From NCBI GenBank assembly GCA_009823395.1, contig CM020502.1, forward strand, positions 25,856,944-25,920,943: a stretch of 64,000 bases of DNA, read 5' to 3'. The position numbers were made by a program, and so were the translations under genes. The number at the start of each line of letters is the position of its first letter. The first letter of the stretch is position 1. The notes under the pieces were generated by a model that saw only the letters and a program-made list of their open reading frames with translations, ran no database searches and had not been told where the DNA came from. The DNA comes from Thamnaconus septentrionalis. Taxonomy: Eukaryota; Chordata; Actinopteri; Tetraodontiformes; Monacanthidae. Shown piece by piece: positions 22,150-33,222 of the stretch.

Positions 22150-22406
22150 TTGTGACGCGGGGAGAAAGTCGGGGCTGCAACTTTAAGAGGCGCTCGCGCC
22201 CTCTCTCCTCCCCCGCGCTGCGCCCTCAGTGGTCTTTCCCAGCTCGGCTCATCACGGCACCACCGCGCGGCGTGCCATCATTTCTACGCCGGTGCCGTGG
22301 CGCGTGCTGTGTGTGCGTGAGTGTGTGTGCGCGCGTGTGCCAACCAACCTCCTCCTCCTCCCCTCCCCTCCATCCCCCACCGCCACCTCATTCACCCCCT
22401 CCTCCC

Positions 22407-22461
<55 letters not shown>

Positions 22462-22760
22462 CGAGTGAGGGAGCGAGAGAGCGAGAGAGGAGCGCAAGAG
22501 CACATCAACCCGGAAATCAAATGTCATCGGCGGCTAATTTTGCGGTCCCTGCTGCTCTTTTGTTGCGCGACAATAATGCCAGCGACGCGGCTCGGCCGCA
22601 GCTCCACCAGCGGATCGTCGGCGCTGCCTCTGCCGCCTCGTTTCCCCGCTGAAGGAGCCCCGGAGTTGGATTGATGCTGAGTCGCCCGCCGCCGCCGCCG
22701 CACTCGTCAGTGGAACCGCAGCCGCAGCTCTTGCACGGATAGTTGACGCACGGACGCACT
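22150..22760 (+). promoter_or_regulatory. CpG-rich promoter-like segment with candidate non-coding first exon of the liprin-alpha gene
   Basis: GC- and CpG-rich DNA surrounds a (CA)26 array (22,409-22,460). Downstream of it lies a CpG-dense block (22,520-22,760) with GCCGCC repeats, ending ACGCACT|GTGAGTAT, a near-consensus splice donor at 22,761. No long frame opens from it. It lies 7.2 kb upstream of the liprin start-codon exon, which itself begins with an acceptor only 7 bp before the ATG and therefore needs an upstream 5' UTR exon. The link to liprin is inference. Confidence 0.45.
22409..22460 (+). repeat. (CA)26 microsatellite
   Basis: Uninterrupted CA dinucleotides within the CpG-rich promoter-like block. 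Confidence 0.97.
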
Positions 22761-23035
22761 GTGAGTATATTGGTCGCGCGCCCGCCGGTGTTGCCGTGAC
22801 CTACATTACCCCCCCCTCCCCCCCCTTTCCCTTCCCTTCCCTTCCCTCCCGCAAGGTGAATTACCCCACTCCGACCCCCCCACCCCTCCTAACCATCATC
22901 ACTATCACCACCACTGGAGCTCCAACGCTCCTCCTCCTCCTCCTCCTCATCCTCATCCATCCATCCATCCATGCCAGATGCAGCGCTGCATGGTGTGGTT
23001 TGACATTGTGGTGGAGGGAAGGATGGAGGGAGGAC

Positions 23036-23036
<1 letters not shown>

Positions 23037-23078
<42 letters not shown>
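23037..23078 (+). repeat. (TG)21 microsatellite
   Basis: Pure TG run. Further short GT/CA runs lie at 23,262-23,286, 23,381-23,420 (interrupted), 23,871-23,891 and 23,981-24,050 (CA then GCAC). Confidence 0.95.
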
Positions 23079-23079
<1 letters not shown>

Positions 23080-23979
23080 AGGTGCGGGGGTCCAGCTGGC
23101 TGTCACCGTGGCGAGGTGGTGGGGGTGCTGACTGAGGGGCCGGCATGATGTAATGCACTTGAGACAATAGCCAAGGATTCTCCCTCCCCTCATTATCATT
23201 TCACAGAATGACGGTGGGGGGGGGGCAAGGTTTTTTTTTCTGATCCCCCTACAATCGGTGCGTGTGTGTGTGTGTGTGTGTGTGTGGTTGGTAACACTTT
23301 AAAGGAGGTGGAGCAGCTGCCCCTCCTTTGAGGAGACGGTTATCATCTCGAGGCCGTTTGAGGGATGCGAGGAAGGAAGAGGCTGTCACACGCACACGCA
23401 CACACGCGCACACACACACACATAGACAGTGGTGCACTTTGCTGCTGAGGGAATGAATGAGTGCAAGAGGACACGCACAAACACACACAGACACATACAC
23501 GCAATGCACATGCAGCTGCCGCCGTGCCGTGACGTCAGCGGCCTCGCTCGCAGCTTCTCTGCCCCGACTTTTGCAGCTGGGGACGATTTCTGTGGCGTTT
23601 CAGGCCTTTTCTTTTTTTTCCTCCTCCGCTGTCTGTCTGTCCGTCTGTCCGTCCGTCCGTCCGCCTGCCGTGCAGAACACTTCTCCTACCCGGAGGAGGA
23701 GGAGGAAGAGGAGGAGCTACCTGTGACACGCATTTCCGTGCGGCTGAAATCCAACGTTTCCTCTGCGCCGGAATCAGTTTTTTCCGTTGCCGTTTTCTCC
23801 TTAAATCGATCGGCTGTTTGATGACCTTGCTGCATGGCGGCGTCGGCGGCGTGTTGGTGTTGGGTGGAGGAGTGTGTGTGTGTGTGTGTGTGGGGGGGTC
23901 ACGTTCAAGGCTGCCCATGCATGTCTTTTTCAGTGGTTTCACGCAGAGAGTGAGTAGCACTCCCGCTGTCTCTCTCACA

Positions 23980-24020
<41 letters not shown>

Positions 24021-24502
24021 GCACGCACGCGCACGCACACAAGCACGCACAGGCTCTGAATGGCAGCCGCCTGGGTGTAACTCTACACCTTCCTACTCCT
24101 CTCTGTGTCATTCACTTTTTTTTTTCCCTCCTCAGTCGGCGCTCAGTGAGTGATGTCATTCACAACAGGATGCGTGAAAAAATACAGCGAGCGCGTGGAA
24201 GGGAAACAGGATGTCCTCATCCTCGGCGAGGCGGCTGTAAAAAAAAAATAATAATGATGATTTGGATAAAAGTTAAAACATTTTCCTGAAACATTCAACT
24301 AGTCTGTGTATGGTCACTGGGATACGTTCAACACAATCACCTGCCTCCTGTATCAAAACAAATGACAATTGTGATTCTAAACCCATATATAACGTCTGTC
24401 TTTCTGTTGCAAAAAACAGCCGGCGTCAAAAAAGTAAGAACGGCTTCAAAATATCTGGAAATATCTGCCGTCTTGGCTGCTAAATGCATCTTTCTCCTGC
24501 TC

Positions 24503-24537
<35 letters not shown>

Positions 24538-24587
24538 GCCTGCCTGCTTGCCTGCCTGCCTGCCTGCCTGCCTGTCTGTCTGTCTGT

Positions 24588-24630
<43 letters not shown>

Positions 24631-24631
24631 C
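24503..24631 (+). repeat. Compound (CTGT)n/(CTGC)n tetranucleotide array
   Basis: About 32 tetramers switching CTGT to CTGC, back to CTGT, then CTGC, with one CTTG variant. It forms an open frame by chance, because CTGY repeats contain no stop codon in this phase. Confidence 0.95.
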
Positions 24632-25306
24632 CCGGTCGATGTCTCCGGCAGGGTTCAGCTGAGCCGATTCACCCAGAGGAGCCGAGCAGGCGAGCGAGCG
24701 AGCGGGACTCAGCTTTTAAAGCTGATTGGTGGGGCCGAGACGGAGCGAGGCGATAGCTCTCTGAGGAGGTTATCGGAGTTCCGCGACCCGAGAGCAGTGG
24801 GATTTGGGAGAATTTGGCACAAACGGTCGGCCAAAGTTTGAGCTTTGCGACGTTCAGCTTAACTCCTGGAACTCCTTGAGGAGAAGCCATCACAGCGCCC
24901 CCCTGTGTTCGCCTCCGGTGAACACAGGGGCCAGCAAGGCCAGCGTGAGGTCTTCTTCTGTGGTTTCTGCAGGGCGGAGGCTCAGCCCTGCCGTTGTCAT
25001 CGCCACAATGAGGTGTTTCAGTGGGTGAAATATCACAAGAGTTTATATTATCAAGATTTTGGCTGACAAAAATTCTCTTTGGTCGGCTGCAGCATCAGGA
25101 TTCGAGCTTGTGTGTCAGACTTGATCTCGTGGTTTCACCCCTTTTCCGCACTGCATGCTGGGTCCTGTGGTGCAGAGTCACAGGTCCACTCAGGTGTAAT
25201 TCACTGCTTTAATTAATCAAACAGCCCTTTAATTAGTCCAGCGGGTTCAGGGCACCTGCTGGTGTCCTCGCTGCGGCTTGCAAGATCGGCTCTGTGCAGT
25301 CCTCGG

Positions 25307-25330
25307 AAAAAAAAAAAAAAAAAAAAAAAA
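25307..25330 (+). repeat. Poly(A)24 tract
   Basis: Uninterrupted A-run with no recognisable retroposed body upstream; treated as simple repeat. Confidence 0.9.
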
Positions 25331-26144
25331 GTCGACTGCACCCAACTCGGTGAGCCCCGTCGCGATTGGTTTGTCTTTTTGTGTTTGTGTGCGTGTTTGT
25401 GCTTGCCGTGGCGGCAGTTAAATTGGATACACTTGAATTGTTGTCGTCGTCGTCGCCTTGGTGCTCCGTCTGCACGCTGTCACAAGTCTCGGCGGCGCCG
25501 GGAGCCATATGAATGGGATTTCTCACCACTAGGAGTGTGTGCGAGCGCAATCTGTGCGTTTCATTGAGGGAAAGAAAAGAAAAGAAAAAAAACCAAAACA
25601 AACAAAGCCGCCGCATCGCTGTTGGTCCACCTGCTGCAACTGATTCGGATGCCAACGCCGGTTGGAGCGCCATGATGATGCAACAGGTTTTTATTTATTT
25701 ACCCCCCCCCTCCATTAGCCCGTGTTTTCATCTGTGGCCTGCGCTCAGGAAAGCGTGCCAGCCAGGGAATCAAACGCAGACGTGATTTAAAAGTAGAATT
25801 CCCAGCCAAGTCGTGTGTGATAATCACCAGCCCCCCTCCCCCCTCCCCCTGCTCCCCTCACCCCCGGTTCTTCCCAGTGAGTGTTATTTCAGCCACACAA
25901 TTCAGCGCAAAAAAAACCCAAAACTTGTCGGCGGCGTGGTGCTGCGGAGCCAGCAGGGTGTCGCTTGTAACGTTTTAAAACTCAACCTCGCTGCAGCTCG
26001 GCGCGCAAATGGCCGTTTGGAGAGCCGCTTATGTTGTGTAACACCAGCCGTGCTCAAAGAGGCGTTGCTTTTGAACTTCGTGCCGGCGCTCCGGCTTTAA
26101 AGGTGCCCCAGTGTGAGACGTTCGCTTCGCCCATGTTTTCCAAA

Positions 26145-26664
26145 CAGCGTTTCCATTACCTCTAGAATTGCGCAAAACTTAATGCAATAAAAAACTGGTC
26201 ATGGAAACACCTCAACTTGGAAAACCCTCTCAAATATGGCTAAAAGGTTTTGACGCTCTCACGAGGTGGTTTTTCAGACGTATCAATATAGAGGTATGTC
26301 GCAAAAGTGTCATGGAAACACTTTTTTCACATTTACACGTCAGCGGATGTGATGTACGGGGTCATGTGACCAGTTCACTTCAAGTGAAAATGGCGCCTTG
26401 TGTTTGGACGGAGGAATATACAGAATATTTTTTACAAGTAATCAAAGAGAAAAATATAACAACCATTCTTGACAGCAAACAAACGTAAGCACACAAAAGC
26501 AAACGGAATTCTCATAAAATCTCGTGGGACAAGATTTTACAATCATTCCATTGAATGCGCCTCACACTATCAATGGAAACACCTGTAAGTCGCAATTGTA
26601 CAGGACTGTTGAAATTTTGGAAATATGGCTTTTATTTTGTGAAAAACTGTAATGGAAACGCAGC
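26145..26664 (+). mobile_element. Short TIR transposon, Myb/SANT-bearing family, copy 2
   Basis: Termini CAGCGTTTCCATTACC and GTAATGGAAACGCAGC are inverted. The plus-strand frame from ATG 26,201 to 26,488 contains FFRRINIEV, VWTEE and FLQVIKEKN as in the other copies, so it is in reverse orientation to copy 1. Confidence 0.85.
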
Positions 26665-26739
26665 CACTGAGTCTGTAGCCAGAACTTGCCAGGAATGAGA
26701 AAAGGTTTTCGGAAACTGCACATTAAATGCATTGAGTTC

Positions 26740-26935
26740 TTCAAATCAGCACTTTGTGAGGTCACAAAAGGGCACCAGTACCTCACCCACCACCTTACAC
26801 CAACATGCATGCAGGTGTTGGCTCCGCCCTTTTGCTCTCGTCCCCTCCCAAACGAAACTTCAGCAGGAAGCTGTTTGCAGAATACTGTAAACAAAGGGCT
26901 AAAGTAAAATGGTTGTATTTTGGACCCTTTAAGGG
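26740..26935 (+). repeat. Forkhead-motif dispersed element
   Basis: Starts CTTTGTGAGGTCACAAAAGG and ends with CTGTAAACAAAGGGCTAAAG; about 195 bp. Confidence 0.65.
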
Positions 26936-28921
26936 TCAAACTGTAAAAAGAATTTTGAGCCCCTTTGGCCCCCTTGCCAGCTAGTAAGTTTATGCTTGTG
27001 TGCCGCGAAATAGCCGTAGCCGCCACTGTTGATTAAATCATTTGCGAGCAGCTACTGATCCAGGAGTCGGTACAGAATAAAACACGGAGGTGATTCTTTA
27101 ACCTTCCAGTTGATTGGAATTTGTGTATTTAGCATTCTTTGTTTAGCCAGTTATTTTGAGCACTTAGCTTGTGCAGCGTGATGCCAAGCAGCAGGATACC
27201 GATGCTGCTTTTCGAAAAAGCTGCGGGCCGATTACTTCAAAGACAGTTTTAAATAGAACAGGTTGTATTTTGTCGACTCGGAGCCAGCAGCTTATCTCCC
27301 AAGCCACAGAAAGTCGTGGATTTTTATTTTTTTTTGTCCTTGTGCTTGTTCCTCGCACTCCGCTCCCTCCTCCTCTGCTTCCTTTATGACGCGTACCAGG
27401 TGGTGAATCGTTCCCGCTCGGATATACATTCGCACTCGGGAGCAATTGTTCCCGTTAATGAGATTAATTTGAGAGAAATCAGCCGCGTCTTGTCACTTTC
27501 AGCAGAAGCGGCCAAATTTACATCAGCACCAGTTGGTAAACCTGCTTCCCTCCCTCGGCTTTTGTGTGTTTTTACAGTTAAGTATTTTTAATCAGCTTTA
27601 CTGCGAAACGCTGCGCTGACGGACGGCTAATGAGCCAGGGGGGTGGGGGGGGGGCAAGTCTCATGTAGCAAAGAGAATTTGAAAAGGGAGCACGGCGGCA
27701 TTCAGCGCTAAGCGAGTCAAACCTGACCGTGATTCCTGCAAAGCCACCGAGTACATTTGCCTTTTATTGATTTACATCTAGGACTCGTTTCTGCAGCTGC
27801 CAGTGTGATTGCCAAATCTGTTGGTTTGACAAAATGTAAGATTTAGACCTTTCCTTACAGTGCAAATAGTGTCAGAATGTATCTGGGAGAGTGAATAATG
27901 TGGCTCTATCACCATTTTGGGTGATTACGACCCGTTTCCGCTAAGCACTTTTGACTTTCGCTGTCTTTCCAATAAGAGGAGCCTTTATGTGTGAGTCCCT
28001 CCCTTCTCCACTTGAAATGCACCCCGTCCTGCCCGTCAAGCGAAGGCTTGGCAGCCGAGCCCCAGGCAGGCGCCGACCTCCCAGGCCCCCGGCGGCGGCC
28101 AGCGGAGTCGCTGAATGGGCGAAAAAAAGAAAGCCGGTGGGAACCTGGCCGGGTTCCTGAGCCGTGAGAGACCGGGCCAGAACACGCCAGGACACAGAAC
28201 CGGCATTATAAGCAGGCGGGCGGCGAGCCGGTGGGGTCGGCACGCCGCTGGGTGTCAGCTGGAGCGCTGCAAGAGTCCACACTGAGATATATAAATCTAC
28301 ATATCCATACATTAATATTGATATGTATACAGAATGGGCAAAAAAAAAGCTGCAGGTGTCTTAACGGACAATTTCAACACTTCAGAGCGTCATGAGCACA
28401 CTGACTCTATTGTTCTAATTATAGCCTAACTGAAGGAAACTCCTTCAAAACACTTGCAAGCGAGATTATTCTCCAGCTTTTTGAAGCTGAATCCTGCAGA
28501 AAAAAGTCTTGAAATCTTTTTCCACCAGGCTCATTAAATATTAACCCCCTAAAAAAAAAAAAAAAGTGAAAGTCAGAGTCCCTTTAAATGCAGGGTGATC
28601 CTGACTCATCCTGCAGAGCCGCGTCTTCATGTCACCACACAGACTCAACTCGGCTAAGTTTTAGCGCTACCGGCCTGCCTCCAGGACCGCTCGCCAGGCT
28701 CCTTCTTCTTCTGTTCTTCTTCTTTTTCTTCTTCTGTGGTCCCCGAGGCCGGTGGTGGGCTGGATGGCGGCTTCACGTATCCTCCATAGCATAGACACGG
28801 CGTGTTATGCAACCTGATCTGCTTTGGCCCATTAAGCAGCACAAGCGTGAAATGTGGGCCAGAGCGTTCGGCCTCCCAAGACGTCGCCGCAGCTTTAAAG
28901 TGCCACGCTGTCGCTGAGGTG

Positions 28922-28928
<7 letters not shown>

Positions 28929-28957
<29 letters not shown>
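28929..28957 (+). repeat. (CA)n microsatellite
   Basis: Pure CA run of about 14 units. Confidence 0.9.
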
Positions 28958-28959
<2 letters not shown>

Positions 28960-29057
28960 TAAACACGTACATGTATACACTGCCTTGTGGACCTCAGGCT
29001 GCAGCGGTTAGACTGTTTTTCGTCTAACCTCTTCCTGATACGTCCCTCTTTTTGGTG

Positions 29058-29445
29058 ATGATGATGATGTAATGATCATGGTGATGATGGTAGTGGTAGT
29101 GAGTAGTGATGATGATGATGATGATGATGATGATGGTAATGATGGTGGTGATGGTAATTCTCATTCTAAAGATGATGGCAATGGTGGTGATGAGGATGAT
29201 GCTGCAGATGATGGTGGTGGTGGTGATGGTGATTTTGGTTCTGATAATGATGGTGATGGTGTTGAGGATGATGCTGAAGACAATGGCGATGATGACGATG
29301 ATGATGATGATGATGATGATGATGGTAATGAAGACTGTGGTGGTGTTGATGCTGATAGTGATGGTGGTGATGATGAATTGGATGATAGTGATGATGATGA
29401 TGATGATGATGATATTGATGGTGGTGATGATGAATTGGATGATAG

Positions 29446-29477
<32 letters not shown>

Positions 29478-29912
29478 GATGGTGATGATGGTAACAATCA
29501 TGAGGATGACGATGAATTGGATGATAGTGATGATGATGACGGTAATGAAGATTTTGATGTTGATAGTGATGATGGTGGTGATGAATTGGATGATAATGAT
29601 GATGATAATGGTGATGATAATGATGATGATAATGGTGATGATGATGATGATGATGTTGATAGTAATGAGGATGATGATGATGATGAATTGGGTGATAGTG
29701 ATGATAATGATGACGACGATGATGATATTAATGATAATGATGGTGATGATGATGATGATGAATTGGATGATGATGATGATGGTAATGAAGAGTAATGAAG
29801 ATTGTGGTCGTGTTAATGATAATAGTAATGATGGTGGTGGTGAATTGGATGATAGTGATGAAGATGAGGATAATGATGATAGTGATGCTGATGATGATGA
29901 TGATGATGAGCC
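29058..29912 (+). repeat. Imperfect (GAT)n array of about 860 bp
   Basis: Dominated by GAT/ATG units with GGT and AAT variants and recurring longer modules (for example GATGAATTGGATGATAGTG, seen several times), so the array has grown by higher-order duplication as well as slippage. It ends 41 bp before the splice acceptor of the liprin exon. Long Asp-, Met- or His-rich frames here are artefacts. Confidence 0.95.
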
Positions 29913-29953
29913 GACTCATGACCCCCTCCCCTGTTCTATGTTTCCTCCCGCAG

Positions 29954-30209
29954 CGCCAAGATGATGTGCGAGGTGATGCCCACCATCAGCGAGGACACGG
30001 CGCTGAGCCAGCGTGGCTCCCAGAGCAGCGCCTCCGACCCGGACTCGCACTTCGAGCAGCTGATGGTCAACATGCTGGATGAGCGCGACCGGCTGCTGGA
30101 CACGCTGAGAGAGACGCAGGAGAGCCTGGGCCTGGCGCAGCAGCACCTGCAGGACGTCATCTATGACCGCGACTCGCTGCAGCGTCAGCTCAGCTCCGCC
30201 CTGCCGCAG
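29954..30209 (+). CDS. ppfia2: Liprin-alpha, start-codon exon (residues 1-83), gene continues beyond what is seen
   Basis: The acceptor TTTCCTCCCGCAG ends at 29,953. ATG is at 29,961 and the exon ends CCGCAG|GTGAGC at 30,209, phase 0. The peptide starts MMCEVMPTISED and has a Ser/Gln-rich stretch (SQRGSQSS), then the liprin coiled-coil start (HFEQLMVNMLDERDRLLDTL) and ends RDSLQRQLSSALPQ. The SQRGSQSS stretch and the IYDRDSLQRQL segment are closest to PPFIA2 among the four vertebrate paralogues as I know them. Liprin-alpha scaffolds bind LAR-type phosphatases and active-zone proteins at presynapses. The next coding exon was not found in the remaining 34 kb, consistent with a very long second intron in this gene family. 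Confidence 0.9.
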
Positions 30210-30809
30210 GTGAGCCGTCGGGGAAAAAACGGGAATTTCAATGTGACATTTCAGGAATTTGGATAAAAATCATTTGGGAAGTGTGAAAAAGTGCAGTCAG
30301 ACTAAAACCCTCTCATCGCTGTTTCTGCAGATTAACGTGCTATGAAAGTTTGCCAGTAATTCCAGTCACACGCCCTCCGCCGAGGGAGGCGACGGGTGGA
30401 CGGGGCTTTGTTCACCGCCGATAACGCCGTAATCCGCCTGCTTTTTTTTCTTCTTCCTCGCCACAGTCTGATCGCACGTTCATCGCATGGCGAGAGGGGA
30501 ACAAATTGTTTGAAGCCCTTTAAGAAAAAAAAGTGTTACTTCCTGTTTAGGAGTGATACATCCAGCCTCTGTTGTGGCCTCTGCTGTGGTTTGAATTAAC
30601 CCACTCGCAGCTCTTGTTCCGCTCTCTGACTCTGACCTGCACCGGAAGAGATCAGTTTGAAATCATAAAAATAAGTAAAGAAATAAAAAAGCATCATCTC
30701 TCCGACTGGATGTCAAACTGACGGTTTGAACTCTACGTCAGCAGCTTTTAGCCTCGGGCCCCGGCTTGATGCAGCTTCAATAAGGAGACAAAGCGGGAGG
30801 AGGTGGGGC

Positions 30810-30849
30810 GGAGGAGGAGGAGGAGGAGGAGGAGGAGGAGGAGGAGGAG
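30810..30849 (+). repeat. (GGA)n microsatellite
   Basis: About 13 purine-only GGA/GAG triplets. Confidence 0.9.
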
Positions 30850-31127
30850 TTGGAGGTGAATGAAGACTAGTGGTGGAACATGAGGGATGCAGGCTGCTTC
30901 TCCTGTTTTCATTGTTTTGTCTGCCCGGTTTGCACGTGTCAACATGCTGGACCCCTGCTAGGCGATGGGGCAGTGTGACTTCATGATCATGTGACCCATC
31001 CCGTTGTGACGGGCAGAACTCAGAATCTCTGCACCTCGGTCTGGCTGCGGCAGGGCCAGCGGGGTGGGAGCCTGTTTTGTCTTGTGTGGATTGTTAAAGA
31101 GGGCAACGGATAGCTGCCAGGTCTGCG

Positions 31128-31131
<4 letters not shown>

Positions 31132-31172
<41 letters not shown>
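31132..31172 (+). repeat. (GT)n microsatellite
   Basis: About 20 GT units after a GCGTGTGTGC lead-in. Confidence 0.95.
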
Positions 31173-31174
<2 letters not shown>

Positions 31175-32335
31175 CTGGCTAGGAGACGGTGAAGTGGTCT
31201 CATTTCGTGCGTCTTCGCTCAACGTCGTAGATATTCGAAGCGCTGAGGGGAGTGGGCGTGGCCTCTCTGCCGTAGGGGCGGGGTCACCGTCTTGTTGCCC
31301 CAACAGCCACTTTTTTTTCTTTTTTTTTTTTTTTTTTCCGGGGAGGACGACTTCGACTTCCGAAGAATTTCGTTTCGTCAGCTCGAGGTGGTTTTCCCCG
31401 AAATAAAATGCAGGAGTGTGATGTTCAGGCTCCTCCAGGAATCTTCAGCGTCGCTTCTTCCTTCCCCCTTTCCTCCCTTCCCCTCCGTCATCCCTCCATG
31501 CACGAGTGGCGGCGATGCCCCCCCCGGGGTTTCCAGCGGTCGGCCAGTCAGCTGGTCTCCACCGCCGGAGCGCCGCATGATTTCCCTTTTTTTCCCCGCT
31601 GGATTGCTGTTGTTGTTTGTGCCCCAGTTGCGGCCGCCTTCAGGCTGCGTGTACAGCAGCATCGAGGAGGGAGGGAGAGCGGAGAAACTCTGAGAAACGC
31701 CACCTTTACGTCTGATTTGATAAAACTTGTAAGCGTAAAAAAGAAAAAGAGAAAAAAAGAATCTCCCCCCCTGCTGGGCTGAGTGTGTGATGAACCCTCT
31801 GATCGACGGCCGCCGCGTCCTTTCCAATTTTCCCGTCTCGCAGGCTGTAATTTGCCGACCGAGACCCGTCGCCCTCTTCCCTCGCCCACGTTTCCCCTTC
31901 CCCCTCCCCCGGGAGAAAAAGGGGGCGGGGCCTCGGGCGGGTCGATAGCTCGGAGGTGGCGGCGAGGCCCAGCGGGAACGTGATTGTCGTCGTCGCGGCC
32001 AAGACGAGGAGAGCGACGGCGCTCGCTGTTAAAACCGCGTTGGTGCTTTCGGTCGGAGACTCGGGGCTCCTCCCCCTCCGCCGTCGTTAATCCCCTGAGC
32101 GGCTGAATCGCTTCCGATTTCAGTCACTCTTACAACAAGCGGTCGCCTCCCTCCCAGCTCTGAGAGGAACAGGAAGAGCTCGGAAGGATGAAACAGACTT
32201 CCCCCTTGTGATGTCACTGGGGGCAGCCACCCCCAGCCGTCTGCGTGGAATATTTCTCCAGTGTTTGGTTTCGATGCGGTCAGTCGAGGACGCAGCAATG
32301 CGACTTTGCATCATCCTCTCATGTTTATTTTGTAT

Positions 32336-32340
<5 letters not shown>

Positions 32341-32377
<37 letters not shown>
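32341..32377 (+). repeat. (TG)n microsatellite, with CA/CG-rich run at 32453-32512
   Basis: Pure TG run; 75 bp later an alternating purine-pyrimidine stretch (GCGCGCGCGC then CACA with breaks) follows, which could adopt Z-DNA. Confidence 0.9.
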
Positions 32378-32379
<2 letters not shown>

Positions 32380-32714
32380 AGTTTACATCACTGTGGGTAG
32401 AACTTGCATGAGTCATCCCCCGCGGCACCTTTTTTTCCAATCTTCCCTCAAATGCGCGCGCGCGCGCACACACACAAACACACACACACACGCACACACA
32501 AACACACACACACCTCACTGCACCGCTCCTGAATGAATTGGAGCGCCGCTCCCTGGGGAGCCACTTAAGTGAGTGCGAGTGAAACGAGGTTATGACCAAT
32601 ATTTAGCGCCGGCCTGAAAGTCTCTCCTCCCGCCTCGGAAGCTGACGTCGGATCGCTTATTCCGCCGGCGTGGCCTGAGAACCCGTCCTTCCGGCCGATC
32701 CCTTCGAGCCATGT

Positions 32715-33222
32715 CGGAGTGATGTCACAAAGGGCACTGGGGCACCTCTCTGGAGTTGGTGACCAGAACTTCTGGCCAGGTTTTTTGGCTCTGCCCACTT
32801 TGACCGCCTCGTTCCTGTCTTGTTTTAAACATGTGGAAGCTCCGACACGGCTTCAATTTTAGCTGGAGGCTGCAAACGACAGGCTAAATATGCTTTGGTT
32901 TTCTTTTGTTTTTTTTCAGTGACCAAACCGCAGGGAGGATTTTTGCCTCTGCCCACTATAACAGTTTTCTTACTCTCCCCTTCCAAACATGCAGAAGGTC
33001 ACAGAAACGCCATTTTTTTCAGCAGGAGGCTGTAAACAGAGGGCTAAATACACTGTTCTCTGGAAATATGGCAAGTTCTTTTCCCGAGTGACCACACCCT
33101 CAGTCAGGTTTCTGGCTCTGCCGACTCTGACTGCCTCACTCCTGTTAACTTCCAAACTACGCAGAAGGTCACCAAAGCATCAGATTTTCAGCAGGAGGCT
33201 GCAAACAAAGGGCTAAATACTC
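32715..33222 (+). repeat. Three forkhead-motif elements in tandem
   Basis: Three monomers end in closely related blocks at 32,861-32,890 (GGCTGCAAACGACAGGCTAA), 33,020-33,050 (GGCTGTAAACAGAGGGCTAA) and 33,188-33,220 (GGCTGCAAACAAAGGGCTAA). Each is preceded by a CTCTGCC block and a TTCCAAACATGCAGAAGGTC-type block. Only the first keeps the GTGATGTCACAAAGGG start. This looks like local duplication, or repeated insertion into the same spot. Confidence 0.7.

Larger units (their letters stand above)
22761..29057. other. Putative liprin-alpha intron 1, no gene recognised
   Basis: Contains many simple repeats (next entries), a Myb/SANT-type MITE (26,145-26,664) and a forkhead-motif element (about 26,740-26,935). 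No frame resembles a known protein. The intron assignment depends on the proposed first exon at 22.7 kb. Confidence 0.4.

Noticed and set aside
24362..24841. 159-codon Cys/Leu-rich frame
   Set aside because: Generated by the CTGT/CTGC array.
25307..25330. Poly(A) tract as the end of a processed pseudogene
   Set aside because: No coding remnant or flanking duplication upstream.
29072..29964. Long poly-Asp, poly-Met and poly-His frames
   Set aside because: Products of the GAT trinucleotide array; no stop codon arises in three phases of a GAT repeat.
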